Positions 16,109 to 24,570 of a stretch of 37,484 nt of DNA are shown piece after piece. The DNA is from Blastocatellia bacterium (GTDB lineage: Bacteria > Acidobacteriota > Blastocatellia > RBC074), in NCBI GenBank assembly GCA_016789725.1, contig JAEUQN010000058.1:1-37484 (forward strand), given 5' to 3'. The notes under the pieces were generated by a model. That model was not told the DNA's origin, did no database searches, and saw nothing but the letters and a program-made list of their open reading frames with translations. The translations under genes and the position numbers were made by a program. Each line of letters starts with the position of its first letter. Positions within the stretch are counted from its first letter, which is position 1.

Positions 16109-17224
16109 TTAAGCGGCTTGTTTCCGAGCGGAATAACCAATCATATTGGCAGCTTGGCGCTTCAAGGCAAACTCAAAAACACGAGCCTGTTCAATGGTTA
16201 AATTCAAGGTTTTGAGCTGTTGATTGACACGGTTGCAGTAATCGCTGACCAGGGAATCTGAGACCCCTAATTCTTTGGCTAGTTGGACGTTTGACATGCG
16301 TCCAGGTTCCAGATAGCAATGCCATAAAATATGCAAAATGCGCTCCGATTGTTTCGGCTTGCGACGAACAGCTTCTGAGAGTTGATCAAGGAATTTGTTA
16401 GCCAGATGTGTCGCCCGTTGAGAAAATTCATGGCTCAAGAATTTGTCTTCGGGGTTTTCACGTTCATCAGGAATATCAAATTCAATCGTCGAACTGGAAT
16501 TGTCATCTTCCGGCTTGCTGATGGGGACCATTTGGATGTTAATGACTGGCAATCGTGACATCACTAAATTACGTAGGGTTTTGATGTCGGCCAACGAATC
16601 TATCGTCTGAAAAACCTCGATAATCAATTGCAACAGGTCCGCATTGGAAATCACGATTTGTGCATCTGCCGTGCAACCTGCTTCTCGAGTATTGCGAACG
16701 CGCATCGGAACTTGTTGAATCCGTTCTTCGAGCGTCGCCCGCTCCTTAATGTCTTTCTGATCCGGCCATTCATTTAAACCATAGACTTTTTCGGTCAATC
16801 CACGACGTCGAGCAATAACCCCTTCACGTATGTGTAGAGTATCAAAGCGACGAAAGGCGACATTGCTTTGTACTAGCGTGCTAATCCGACGGGCCAGACG
16901 ATAGGATTCAGGGTGCTGACGACGTAAATGCGCCACCAGTAAATTGGTCAATTCGATCTGCGAAATTTCATGTTCAACTTCGCGGTCCGTCATTTTCGTA
17001 TCAATGTAATGCTCAAATCGGCCCTTCTGAAAGAGCATCAAAAACAGTTCCTGGGCAAGGTCTGTATAGGTGTGTCCGCCATATTGTTGATGGCCAAGCA
17101 TCCCTGAATTGCGGGCCGCTTGCACCAGCGGGTGCAAATAAACCAAGCGATATAATTCATTCCAGATTTTAGTGACGTCTTCGTCCAGTAGTGCCTGTCG
17201 CCAACCGAAACGCTTGTTACTCAT
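16109..17224 (-). CDS. Sigma-factor-like helix-turn-helix protein
   Basis: A 371-residue soluble protein. The C-terminal part (about 295-350) reads as a winged or sigma region 4-like helix-turn-helix: Ser-Asn-Val-Gln-Leu-Ala-Lys-Glu-Leu-Gly-Val-Ser-Asp-Ser-Leu-Val-Ser-Asp-Tyr. The N-terminal part has Tyr-Thr-Asp-Leu-Ala-Gln-Glu-Leu-Phe-Leu-Met-Leu-Phe, which recalls sigma region 2 (a helix with Asp-(Leu/Val)-x-Gln-(Glu/Asp)). Between them is a long insertion not found in ordinary ECF sigma factors. It probably controls transcription, either as a divergent sigma factor or as a DNA-binding regulator. Gene order supports this: a zinc-binding anti-sigma-like gene is divergent from it across 85 bases. 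GAGG lies about 10 bases before the ATG. Confidence 0.55.
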   Translation of the reverse strand: MSNKRFGWRQALLDEDVTKIWNELYRLVYLHPLVQAARNSGMLGHQQYGGHTYTDLAQELFLMLFQKGRFEHYIDTKMTDREVEHEISQIELTNLLVAHLRRQHPESYRLARRISTLVQSNVAFRRFDTLHIREGVIARRRGLTEKVYGLNEWPDQKDIKERATLEERIQQVPMRVRNTREAGCTADAQIVISNADLLQLIIEVFQTIDSLADIKTLRNLVMSRLPVINIQMVPISKPEDDNSSSTIEFDIPDERENPEDKFLSHEFSQRATHLANKFLDQLSEAVRRKPKQSERILHILWHCYLEPGRMSNVQLAKELGVSDSLVSDYCNRVNQQLKTLNLTIEQARVFEFALKRQAANMIGYSARKQAA

Positions 17225-17309
17225 GAATGCTTCACCTCGGTAGTAGTCTTAATTTTGGCAGAAGCGGGGCAGTTATGATCTAATGTTGCGCGTTATACAG
17301 AGGCAAGCT

Positions 17310-17570
17310 ATGCCATCCAATCAACGCTTTGAAAAATCTCTCGAATGTCCAACCAACGAATCGTTATTGGCATTTCTACAAGCTGACCGAGGCGAGCTGT
17401 CAGCGGAAGAAATACAAATTGTCGAACATCTGGGCGCTTGTGAGTTTTGCGAACTAACATTAGAGGTGCTCCGCGCACATCCAATGCAACTGGCTTCCGA
17501 TTCCCTGCCGGTGCCTCCCGTTCCAGAACCTCTACGGCAACTTTTTTCAACCAGAGGCGTTCACAAATAA
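17310..17570 (+). CDS. Small zinc-binding anti-sigma-like (ZAS) protein
   Basis: An 86-residue soluble protein with His40-x3-Cys44-x2-Cys47 in a helix, preceded by Cys13 and a Leu-Leu-Ala-Phe-Leu helix. This is the H-x3-C-x2-C signature of zinc-containing anti-sigma factors (zf-HC2 type), and Cys13 could be the fourth ligand. There is no transmembrane segment, so a cytoplasmic sensor is likely. The tail is Pro-rich (Val-Pro-Pro-Val-Pro-Glu-Pro). AGAGG at 17299-17303 sits 6 bases before the ATG at 17310; an in-frame ATG nine codons upstream (17283) is less well placed. Divergence from the sigma-like gene suggests it regulates that protein (inference). Confidence 0.62.
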   Translation: MPSNQRFEKSLECPTNESLLAFLQADRGELSAEEIQIVEHLGACEFCELTLEVLRAHPMQLASDSLPVPPVPEPLRQLFSTRGVHK

Positions 17571-17668
17571 CTCTGCAACCACGTCCTCATTCTAAGGATT
17601 CACTTAACAGAACCGTTGCACTGGTCTGATAAAACGATGGGTGGTGGTGTCAGATTGGAAATTTGCGA

Positions 17669-18316
17669 CTATTTGATCGGGATTTTCTCGCCGAGAACAA
17701 CAGGAGGAGGAACAAAATGAATATTGAGAAATGCTTTGAGCGAAGCGCCAACCTCCCGCATTTGCTGATAAGCGGTCTCACTTCCATAATTTTGGCGGTC
17801 AGCAATGACACCGATACTTTCCAGGCCGAGGCTATTGGCCAAATACAAAGCGCGGGAAATGTGAGTTCGCTGGGTAATCAAAATGGCTTGATTGACGACA
17901 AAAATTTCTTTGGCGCGTTTGCAGGTTTCATACGTCGAACGCCCTGCATAATCAATCACAATATCTTTTTCATCCACCGCATGACTGAGCAGGTAATCCG
18001 CCATCGCTTTGGGTTCGTTATATTCCGGCGTGCGGTTGTCGCCAGAAACCAGGATCCGATCCACTTTGCCAGCTTTGTAAAGTGCAATCGCCGTTTTGAC
18101 GCGGTCTTCAAGAACGGTGGACAAATCGTCTTGATAAACGGCAGCGCCAAAGACGATGGCAACACGAGGCAGCGTCCAGTTTTCCGTGCGAACTTCAGAG
18201 ACTTGAACAATGCGATGATCGTAGCGATGAATGCTTGCGCGCACCAACCACAATCCAGCTAAGATCAGCAGTAGGCTAACGGCAACAGCGATGAAAAACT
18301 TCCGGCGTTTCGACAT
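17669..18316 (-). CDS. sanA: SanA/YdcF (DUF218) family membrane protein
   Basis: A 215-residue protein with one N-terminal membrane helix (about 7-26) and a DUF218 domain. It closely follows SanA wording: Val-Ser-Gly-Asp-Asn, Tyr-Asn-Glu-Pro, Asp-Tyr-Ala-Gly-Arg-Ser-Thr and Leu-Ile-Thr-Gln-Arg-Thr-His. SanA in enterobacteria is an inner-membrane protein with an extracytoplasmic domain that affects vancomycin resistance and envelope integrity; its chemistry is not settled. The ATG at 18316 begins the membrane helix. The frame stays open upstream to 18508, but that part overlaps the lipase gene on the other strand and looks non-coding. No strong ribosome binding site is seen. Confidence 0.78.
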   Translation of the reverse strand: MSKRRKFFIAVAVSLLLILAGLWLVRASIHRYDHRIVQVSEVRTENWTLPRVAIVFGAAVYQDDLSTVLEDRVKTAIALYKAGKVDRILVSGDNRTPEYNEPKAMADYLLSHAVDEKDIVIDYAGRSTYETCKRAKEIFVVNQAILITQRTHISRALYLANSLGLESIGVIADRQNYGSETAYQQMREVGASLKAFLNIHFVPPPVVLGEKIPIK

Positions 18317-18395
18317 CTCAAGGGCAAAGAAATTATTGTTCTCTAGGGCAAACACAGATATAACACTACTCGCTGCAATGTAAGTCAAGATTTCA

Positions 18396-19898
18396 ATGCA
18401 CGATATGAGCCGTATTAATCGTACGAAATGGATATTGATCCCGTTGCTTTGTTTGCTGGTCAACGCTTGCACGATCCTGCGTTCCGGCAAACCCAATTTA
18501 CCGCGCATTTACACTGCGCCTGAAATGCCTCGCCCGGTCGGCAAGAATCCCGTTATTGTGATCCCCGGCATTCTTGGCTCCCGCCTCATCAATCGCCAAA
18601 CGGGCGAAGTCGTGTGGCCCCGGCTAACCGGCACGACCAGTCAATTATTAGCCCTGCCCATTACAGCACCAAACTTCGCGGAAAACCGTGACGATCTGAT
18701 CGCATCGGAGATTGTAGATCGTGCGAAGTTTTTTCGCCTGGCGCCCGAAATCAGTTTTTACGATTCACTGCTCTCTGCACTTGAACAATCTGGAGGGTAC
18801 AAACGTGGCAATATTGACGAGCCGCCGAGCGATGGCGACCGCGATATTTACTATGTGTTCCCTTACGATTGGCGACGCGATAATGTTGAGTCGGCGCGCC
18901 TGCTCATGCAAAAAATCGTCAATCTCAAACAAACGCTCAAGCGCCCTGACTTGCGTTTTGACATCATTGCCCACTCGATGGGCGGCCTCGTGGCTCGCTA
19001 TGCCGCAATGTATGGTGAACAGGATGTAATGAAAATAAGCGATCCCAAACCCGATTGGGCTGGCGCGCCACATTTTGCTCGATTGATGATGTTTGGGACC
19101 CCCAATTCCGGTTCAATGGATGCACTCAGCACGTTGGTTAATGGGTATTCTGTGTTGGGTACAAATTGGCCACAATTGCGTTTGCTGGATGCGTTGGGCA
19201 AGGATGCCGTTTTCACTACGCCTTCTGCCTTTCAACTCTTGCCACATTCTGGCTACGCCCGATTTTTCGATGAGCAATTGAATCCGTTGGTATTGGATAT
19301 TTACGATCCCGCGACCTGGCAAAAATACGGCTGGTCTATCGCATTCGAGGCAGACTTCAAGGCGAAAGAGCAAAAGAAATTCGAGAAATTACGGGCGAAG
19401 TTGAAGAAAAAAAATGCGCCTGAGGCAGAAGCTCAATTAAGCGAATTAGAGTCCACGCATGAGCGAATGCTCGCAGCACGTGAGCCATTTCTGAAAATGG
19501 CGCTGGCGCGTGCGGTTCAATTTCACCGCGCGCTGGATGTTGTCAGCACGCCGCCGCCTTCACTGCGATTTTATTTATTTGGAGGCGATTGTGACCCCAC
19601 GCTGGAAGCTGCGATTGTCGGCAACATTCAGGGACAACCTAAAACACTATTTCGAGTCACTCGCGCTTTGGGTAAAGGCGAATTGCGCCGACGCGCTTCG
19701 GCGCTGCTATTTGCGCCCGGAGATGGTCGTGTGACGCGGCGCAGTTTATTTGGATTGCAACTGAACGGGCAGGGCTTGGCATCAATTTTACCGCGCCCGG
19801 AACAAGCTACATTTCATTGTGAAGGACATGGCGATTTGCCATTGAATGCTACCGTACAAAATAATCTCCTGACCGTCTTGATGGGTAATAGTTTTTAG
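18396..19898 (+). CDS. LCAT-like lipase/acyltransferase, lipoprotein
   Basis: A 500-residue alpha/beta hydrolase of the lecithin:cholesterol acyltransferase family. It has an N-terminal signal with lipobox Val-Asn-Ala-Cys25, then Val-Ile-Val-Ile-Pro-Gly-Ile-Leu-Gly-Ser (oxyanion region). The nucleophile elbow is Ala-His193-Ser194-Met-Gly-Gly. The acid and histidine of the triad are probably in Ala-Pro-Gly-Asp-Gly-Arg-Val and Glu-Gly-His-Gly-Asp-Leu. A charged helical insertion (about 320-370: Lys-Ala-Lys-Glu-Gln-Lys-Lys-Phe) interrupts the domain, perhaps as a lid. The family hydrolyses or transfers acyl chains of phospholipids and related esters. It is probably on the outer membrane. The substrate is unknown. 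It starts divergently from the SanA-like gene. Confidence 0.83.
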   Translation: MHDMSRINRTKWILIPLLCLLVNACTILRSGKPNLPRIYTAPEMPRPVGKNPVIVIPGILGSRLINRQTGEVVWPRLTGTTSQLLALPITAPNFAENRDDLIASEIVDRAKFFRLAPEISFYDSLLSALEQSGGYKRGNIDEPPSDGDRDIYYVFPYDWRRDNVESARLLMQKIVNLKQTLKRPDLRFDIIAHSMGGLVARYAAMYGEQDVMKISDPKPDWAGAPHFARLMMFGTPNSGSMDALSTLVNGYSVLGTNWPQLRLLDALGKDAVFTTPSAFQLLPHSGYARFFDEQLNPLVLDIYDPATWQKYGWSIAFEADFKAKEQKKFEKLRAKLKKKNAPEAEAQLSELESTHERMLAAREPFLKMALARAVQFHRALDVVSTPPPSLRFYLFGGDCDPTLEAAIVGNIQGQPKTLFRVTRALGKGELRRRASALLFAPGDGRVTRRSLFGLQLNGQGLASILPRPEQATFHCEGHGDLPLNATVQNNLLTVLMGNSF

Positions 19899-19922
19899 TT
19901 TGAAACCAACTGGAGGCCCCTT

Positions 19923-21038
19923 ATGAATTCGCGCCATTCGCTGCTGTGTCTGTTGTGTCTCGCTGCTATCGCCACAGCATTTCTTTTCCCTTTACAACCA
20001 ACTGCCAAAGAAGATTCTCGCTATCTGTACGTCGCCTCCCCCGGCATTCGTAATTACACCGAATTCGGTGGCGTGGGCATTCTCGTCTTTGACATCAATA
20101 ACAACCACAAATTCGTGAAGCGCATTCCGACCTGGGATTGGAAACCTGGTGACACGGCTGAAAATGTCAAAGGCATTGAGGCGAACGCCCAGACCGCGAA
20201 GATTTATGTCAGCACTCCCAAGCGCGTCGCCTGCTTTGATTTGTTGACGGAAAAGAAGGTCTGGGAAAAAGAATACGAGGGTGGCGCAGATCGAATGTCG
20301 CTGTCTCCCGACGGCAAGATTTTGTACGTGCCTTCCTTTGAAAAAGAGCACTGGCACGCAGTCAACGCCTTGACGGGTGAGGTCTTACAAAAAATTGTGA
20401 CCAACTCCGGCGCACACAACACGATTTACGGCGCAAATGGCAAAGAGGTATATCTCGCCGGCTTAAAATCGCCACTGCTTTACGTCGCCGATCCTGCCAC
20501 ACACACCGCACCAAAAACTGTCGGGCCATTCGGCGATATGATTCGGCCCTTCACGGTCAATGGCAAACAATCGCTGGTATTTGTGAATGTCAATAATCTA
20601 TTGGGCTTTGAAATTGGCGGGCTAAAAACCGGCAAGAAGCTCTATCGCATCGAGGTGCAAGGTTATCTGAAAGGCCCGGTCAAGCGGCATGGATGTCCGA
20701 GTCACGGCATCGGATTGACGCCCGACGAAACGGAAGTGTGGCTTTGCGATGGACACAATGAAAGCCTGCATGTTTTCGACATCACACAAATGCCTCCCAA
20801 ACAAATCCAGAGTCTCAAGCTGCGTGAACAACCCGGCTGGATTACATTCAGCATTGATGGCAAATACGCCTACCCATCAACGGGCGAAGTCTTCGAGACA
20901 AAAACCAAGAAGATGGTTACAGCATTGAGCGATGAGGAAGGTCGCCAGGTTCACAGCGAAAAGATGCTGGAAATTGATTTTGCCAACAGCAAACCGATTC
21001 GCACCGGGGATCAATTTGGAATCGGACAACAACGCTGA
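19923..21038 (+). CDS. Secreted beta-propeller protein (YncE-like)
   Basis: A 371-residue exported protein; the signal peptide is cleaved near residue 27. The mature chain is made of blade-like repeats, for example Arg-Tyr-Leu-Tyr-Val-Ala-Ser-Pro-Gly, Ser-Pro-Asp-Gly-Lys-Ile-Leu-Tyr-Val-Pro-Ser and Thr-Pro-Asp-Glu-Thr-Glu-Val-Trp-Leu-Cys-Asp-Gly. These are typical of YncE/lactonase-type seven-blade propellers. Such proteins bind partners or ligands in the envelope; catalysis is not implied. GGAGG at 19911-19915 supports the ATG. It is 24 bases after the lipase stop and likely cotranscribed with it. Confidence 0.8.
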   Translation: MNSRHSLLCLLCLAAIATAFLFPLQPTAKEDSRYLYVASPGIRNYTEFGGVGILVFDINNNHKFVKRIPTWDWKPGDTAENVKGIEANAQTAKIYVSTPKRVACFDLLTEKKVWEKEYEGGADRMSLSPDGKILYVPSFEKEHWHAVNALTGEVLQKIVTNSGAHNTIYGANGKEVYLAGLKSPLLYVADPATHTAPKTVGPFGDMIRPFTVNGKQSLVFVNVNNLLGFEIGGLKTGKKLYRIEVQGYLKGPVKRHGCPSHGIGLTPDETEVWLCDGHNESLHVFDITQMPPKQIQSLKLREQPGWITFSIDGKYAYPSTGEVFETKTKKMVTALSDEEGRQVHSEKMLEIDFANSKPIRTGDQFGIGQQR

Positions 21039-21074
21039 AATAACAACGATTTCACGAATCTTGCACAATGCAGA

Positions 21075-21788
21075 TCAGGGTTCACGTCGTTCGGCCATAA
21101 AGCCCAGGGCGATGAAGTATTGTGCGAGATAATAGGTGGACCAGATCAGAAAGCCTGCCAGCCGTCCACCAACAACATGCTTGAAGGTACTGAGTGCAAT
21201 AATTGAGTCTGAGATCAAAAACAAAATCGCCCCGGTCACAACCCAGTGGCTTTTGAAAGCTGCGAGTGCGGCAGCAAGCACCATTGCTGTCAGCACGCAC
21301 ATATAAATAGCAACGGGAAGCGATAGCCCAGGAATCGGTAACATCCACCACAACATCCCCACAAGGAATAATAACAATCCGGCAACCAGGATTTTCTGTG
21401 AATAGTTCGGGTGCAATGGACTCGTCCAATGACGCCGCCACAGCGCAATAAAAAACAGATGCGCGACTAAAAACGCGAGCAAGCCAAAAACAAAATAGTT
21501 GCCATTTCGCAGCGCCAGGAAAATATCGCCAAGGCTCGAAAATATAAGTGCAAGGCAAAGCAGTTTCCCATCACGTCCCCGCAACAGACCCCAGGCTATT
21601 GCAGCTAACGGCGAGACTGCCAGGCCTTTAATTGCAGCATTGAGCGGCCAGTATTGCCGAATCTGAGCTGTAAGCAAAAACGGCGCAAGCAAATAGCTTA
21701 CGCCGCAGATTATCGAAACCACCAACAAGGCGCGATCTATCAACTTCATCTCGCGCCACTGCAACACGGTTTTAGGATTCAGGTTCAT
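21075..21788 (-). CDS. YhhN/TMEM86 family membrane protein (lysoplasmalogenase-like)
   Basis: A 237-residue, eight-helix integral membrane protein. Family features are Pro-Leu-Asn-Ala-Ala-Ile-Lys-Gly-Leu, Phe-Ser-Ser-Leu-Gly-Asp-Ile-Phe-Leu, Phe-Leu-Val-Ala-His-Leu-Phe-Phe and Leu-Ile-Ser-Asp-Ser-Ile-Ile. TMEM86B and bacterial members hydrolyse the vinyl-ether bond of lysoplasmalogens, and the conserved Asp residues are believed catalytic. Whether this bacterium makes plasmalogens cannot be seen here. The ATG overlaps the stop of the upstream gene by four bases (ATGA), showing coupled translation. Confidence 0.82.
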   Translation of the reverse strand: MNLNPKTVLQWREMKLIDRALLVVSIICGVSYLLAPFLLTAQIRQYWPLNAAIKGLAVSPLAAIAWGLLRGRDGKLLCLALIFSSLGDIFLALRNGNYFVFGLLAFLVAHLFFIALWRRHWTSPLHPNYSQKILVAGLLLFLVGMLWWMLPIPGLSLPVAIYMCVLTAMVLAAALAAFKSHWVVTGAILFLISDSIIALSTFKHVVGGRLAGFLIWSTYYLAQYFIALGFMAERREP

Positions 21789-22852
21789 TTTGCTCCTGAC
21801 GGGTTCTCTGGTTTTTCCGGCTTTTCTGGTTTCTTCTCTTCAGGGTCATCGCCGGTAACAAATTTAATGTCTGTCTCGAATTTGCGATAAAACTTGAAGT
21901 AAATAACATTGCGCGAATAACTTCTTTGTGCCCGGTTGAGCATTGTGATTTCGGCTTTGATTGGTAACAGGACTTCAACATCTGTGCCACGGAGTTTAAC
22001 CAGTTCATAGTCAATGATTTTGTCACCGCTGAAGGTGCGGTATTGAGCGGGCGGGTCCTCGATGGCTTGTTCGATCCGCAGCACTTGTTTCGTCTCAGCA
22101 TCAATCCAGACGCTGCCGCTGTAGGCAGCAATAAACGGTGCGTCATCGCCGATTTTGACGTCCAGTTTGGATTTGGGTTGCGAGACGTGATAGTCGTAAA
22201 TCAGGGTTTGGTGCGTGCCTAGTTTCTCTTTGCCCGCAGGAATGAAAATCGCCTCGGTCTTCGGATCAAATAAACTATCCAACGCCGAAGCAAACTCGCC
22301 CGCCGAACTGGCCCCGCCCGCTCCGATAGAGCGTTGGGGAGAAGCAATGCCATTTACGCGAATGAGTTTGTAGGATTCTTTCTTGCGATTGTACGTCAAT
22401 TCAAACGCCATTTCGTCCATACGCTGCCACGCGCCCGAACCATCTGTGTCAATGAATCGCTGGACTTCCTGATTACAAATAAAATCTGGTAAGCCATCGA
22501 CATAATCTTTGACTGTTTTGCGGACTTCTTCGATAAATGGATCAGCTTTGATAGCAACAATGACGTTCGAGGCAGGGGCAAATTTTTCGCCAGCGCGTTT
22601 GATCACATTCAGCAAATGCGGGTGCGCGCCATTAAATCGCAAGCGTCCAATAATTTCTGGTGTAGGTTCAAAGGCAACGCCAAACCGTTGAATCCGCGCG
22701 GCCAAATCCCCTTCGGTCATATTGCGACCAACTGAACGCCGTAACAAAAGATTGAGGTCCTGCAAAGTCAGCGGTTGATTCGTGGCCTCTGGTTGCGCAA
22801 CACTTGGGAAGCTGGCAAGGAGGAGTAAAAAAACGATGGTGATAAATCTCAT
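21785..22852 (-). CDS. Secreted protein of unknown function, possible lipoprotein-sorting fold
   Basis: A 355-residue protein with a signal peptide (cleavage near Ser-Val-Ala-Gln, residue 20). The N-terminal third (about 25-90) is helical: Leu-Thr-Leu-Gln-Asp-Leu-Asn-Leu-Leu-Leu and Thr-Pro-Glu-Ile-Ile-Gly-Arg-Leu-Arg. The rest is strand-rich, with Tyr-Asp-Tyr-His-Val and Gly-Ser-Val-Trp-Ile-Asp-Ala-Glu-Thr-Lys-Gln-Val-Leu-Arg-Ile-Glu. That strand pattern resembles the LolA/LolB half-barrel that carries lipids, common in secreted acidobacterial proteins. The tail holds short Glu-Lys-Pro repeats. AAAGGA is 5 bases before the ATG. Its coupling to the YhhN gene suggests a shared lipid-related role (inference). 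Confidence 0.65.
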   Translation of the reverse strand: MRFITIVFLLLLASFPSVAQPEATNQPLTLQDLNLLLRRSVGRNMTEGDLAARIQRFGVAFEPTPEIIGRLRFNGAHPHLLNVIKRAGEKFAPASNVIVAIKADPFIEEVRKTVKDYVDGLPDFICNQEVQRFIDTDGSGAWQRMDEMAFELTYNRKKESYKLIRVNGIASPQRSIGAGGASSAGEFASALDSLFDPKTEAIFIPAGKEKLGTHQTLIYDYHVSQPKSKLDVKIGDDAPFIAAYSGSVWIDAETKQVLRIEQAIEDPPAQYRTFSGDKIIDYELVKLRGTDVEVLLPIKAEITMLNRAQRSYSRNVIYFKFYRKFETDIKFVTGDDPEEKKPEKPEKPENPSGAK

Positions 22853-22979
22853 ATAAGTCCTTTAGTAATTGCAAGAGCGAAGACAGGATAACACTGTCAT
22901 TCCTCAGATGCCATTTGGGTCCGGGGTCTTTGCATTCGATTGATTGGCAAGTCTAAAGACCAACAACCAAAGATTAATC

Positions 22980-24152
22980 ATGAACAAAATCAAGCTTGGG
23001 TTAGAAGTGCTACTAGAAGAGAAATTGGATTTACTGCGAGGCGCAGGCGTAGGGCTGATTTGTAACCCGACAACCGTCAATCATCACTTTCAGCATGCGG
23101 CAGATTTATTTCATGCGCATCCTGCGATTCATCTGACAACCCTATTTGGCCCACAACACGGCATTCGTGGTGAAACACAAGATAACATGATCGAATGGGA
23201 AGGTTTTCGAGATCGGCGGACAGGTATAATGGCTCATTCTCTTTACGGCACAACACGCAACCCCTCCAAAGAAATGCTGCGCGAGGTAGATGTACTGGTC
23301 TTCGATGTGCAGGATGTCGGCACGCGTGTTTATACCTTCATTTACACGATGGCGATGGCAATGCAAGCATGTCAGGAATTCGGGAAAAAGATGATCGTGT
23401 TGGATCGCCCGAATCCCATCGGCGGCAGGCAAATCGAAGGGAGTATTCTCGAACGCGGACACGAATCTTTTGTCGGAATGTTTCCAATCCCCATGCGACA
23501 CGGGCTGACAGTCGCAGAGTTAGCCTTGCTCTTTAACCAGGAATTTGGGATTGGTTGCGAGCTGGAAGTGATCCCGATGCACGGATATAACCGTGACTGG
23601 TACTATGATGAGACGGATGGCCCCTGGATTCTCCCTTCGCCCAATTTACCAACGATTGAAGGCTGTGTGGTTTACCCCGGAACAGTGTTTTTGGAAGGCA
23701 CGCTGATTAGCGAAGGGCGAGGCACAACCCGTCCATTTGAATTGGTTGGCGCGCCCTATGCCGGTGCGCACGAGGTGGCAGAGTTTTTGAATAGTCGGTC
23801 GCTGCCCGGCGTGTACTTCCGCCCGCACAGCTTCCTGCCAACTTTCCAAAAACACATTGGACACATCTGTCACGGCGTTCAAATTCATGTCCAATCACGA
23901 CGGGATTTCAAACCCGTCATCACGGGTATTGCGATTATTCAGGCCTTTCACAATCTATACCCGCAGGCCTTTCGCTGGAAGGAGCCACCCTATGAATATG
24001 AATTAGAACGGCTCCCTTTCGATGTTATTGCGGGGACCAAAAATTTGCGGGACCAGATTGAAAACCAACTTACGCTGAGCGAAATAGCTGCCAGTTGGAA
24101 TACCGATGAAAAAACGTTCAGTACACAACGACAAGCCGTTTTGCTGTATTGA
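22980..24152 (+). CDS. namZ: DUF1343 / NamZ-like exo-beta-N-acetylmuramidase
   Basis: A 390-residue protein covering the complete DUF1343 domain. Family hallmarks are [37 protein letters not shown] and [11 protein letters not shown]. NamZ (GH171) releases terminal MurNAc from peptidoglycan fragments and so serves cell-wall recycling or use of foreign wall. No signal peptide is visible from this ATG, or from the longer frame starting at TTG 22944, so it appears cytoplasmic. No MurQ, AmpG or NagZ gene lies beside it. Confidence 0.88.
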   Translation: MNKIKLGLEVLLEEKLDLLRGAGVGLICNPTTVNHHFQHAADLFHAHPAIHLTTLFGPQHGIRGETQDNMIEWEGFRDRRTGIMAHSLYGTTRNPSKEMLREVDVLVFDVQDVGTRVYTFIYTMAMAMQACQEFGKKMIVLDRPNPIGGRQIEGSILERGHESFVGMFPIPMRHGLTVAELALLFNQEFGIGCELEVIPMHGYNRDWYYDETDGPWILPSPNLPTIEGCVVYPGTVFLEGTLISEGRGTTRPFELVGAPYAGAHEVAEFLNSRSLPGVYFRPHSFLPTFQKHIGHICHGVQIHVQSRRDFKPVITGIAIIQAFHNLYPQAFRWKEPPYEYELERLPFDVIAGTKNLRDQIENQLTLSEIAASWNTDEKTFSTQRQAVLLY

Positions 24153-24252
24153 CCAGCGGAGTTTTCGTCACTAAACTCTTTTCTTGCGATCAAAATAGGC
24201 TTGTGCTAATCTGCAATTCGTTTAAATTCGAGAGCAGAATAAATAAAAACGA

Positions 24253-24465
24253 CACTGTGCCCTCACAGAATCGAAACAGTGCAACTTACCTTTTTAACGA
24301 GTAAGTAAGATGCAGCCCACGCAACGCCCGTGGGCGCTGGTTGTTTTCAGCGGCAACCAGAACTGATATGCTCACACGCAGATTGCGTGATCTCACTGGG
24401 AATTTAGGTGATGTCCTTGCGTTGAAGGAAGCCGGCAAACCAGCCTCCTTTTGCTTTTCGCAAAG
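24253..24465 (+). ncRNA. Hairpin-rich leader upstream of the 1133-residue protein
   Basis: The 418-base gap 24153-24570 has no convincing gene but is dense in inverted repeats. They are CACTGT/ACAGTG (24253-24258, 24276-24281), ACTTAC/GTAAGT (24284-24289, 24301-24306), GCCCACG/CGTGGGC (24315-24321, 24329-24335), CTGGTTG/CAACCAG (24337-24343, 24354-24360) and CACGCA/TGCGTG (24375-24380, 24384-24389). An imperfect stem follows at 24427-24448, then CTTTTGC/GCAAAG (24448-24465). Seven stacked hairpins between two plus-strand genes suggest a structured 5' leader or small RNA. GGCAAACC and CGCAAAG recall the c-di-GMP-I (GEMM) riboswitch, but the pairing of that class does not fit well. No class is recognised. 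The remaining 105 bases before the ATG show nothing clear. Confidence 0.45.
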
Positions 24466-24570
24466 AACCCGCGAGTGAATATCGCCTGCCAATTTTAACG
24501 TTGTCGTCAGGACTTCTCACGACCCCTCTACCTGCGACCGTTCATCAAGCAAAGTTTTAGGGAGTATCGT

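Noticed and set aside
15971..16201. A 76-codon plus-strand frame
   Set aside because: It overlaps the end of the sigma-like gene and the inverted repeat at 16044-16097, with no ribosome binding site.
24427..24465. c-di-GMP-I (GEMM) riboswitch
   Set aside because: GGCAAACC and CGCAAAG are present, but the GAAA-capped helix between them and the matching 3' receptor segment are not, and GGCAAACC sits inside a different hairpin.
24286..24492. A 68-codon minus-strand frame in the leader region
   Set aside because: The region is filled with inverted repeats, which better explain it as structured RNA; the translation lacks protein-like features.
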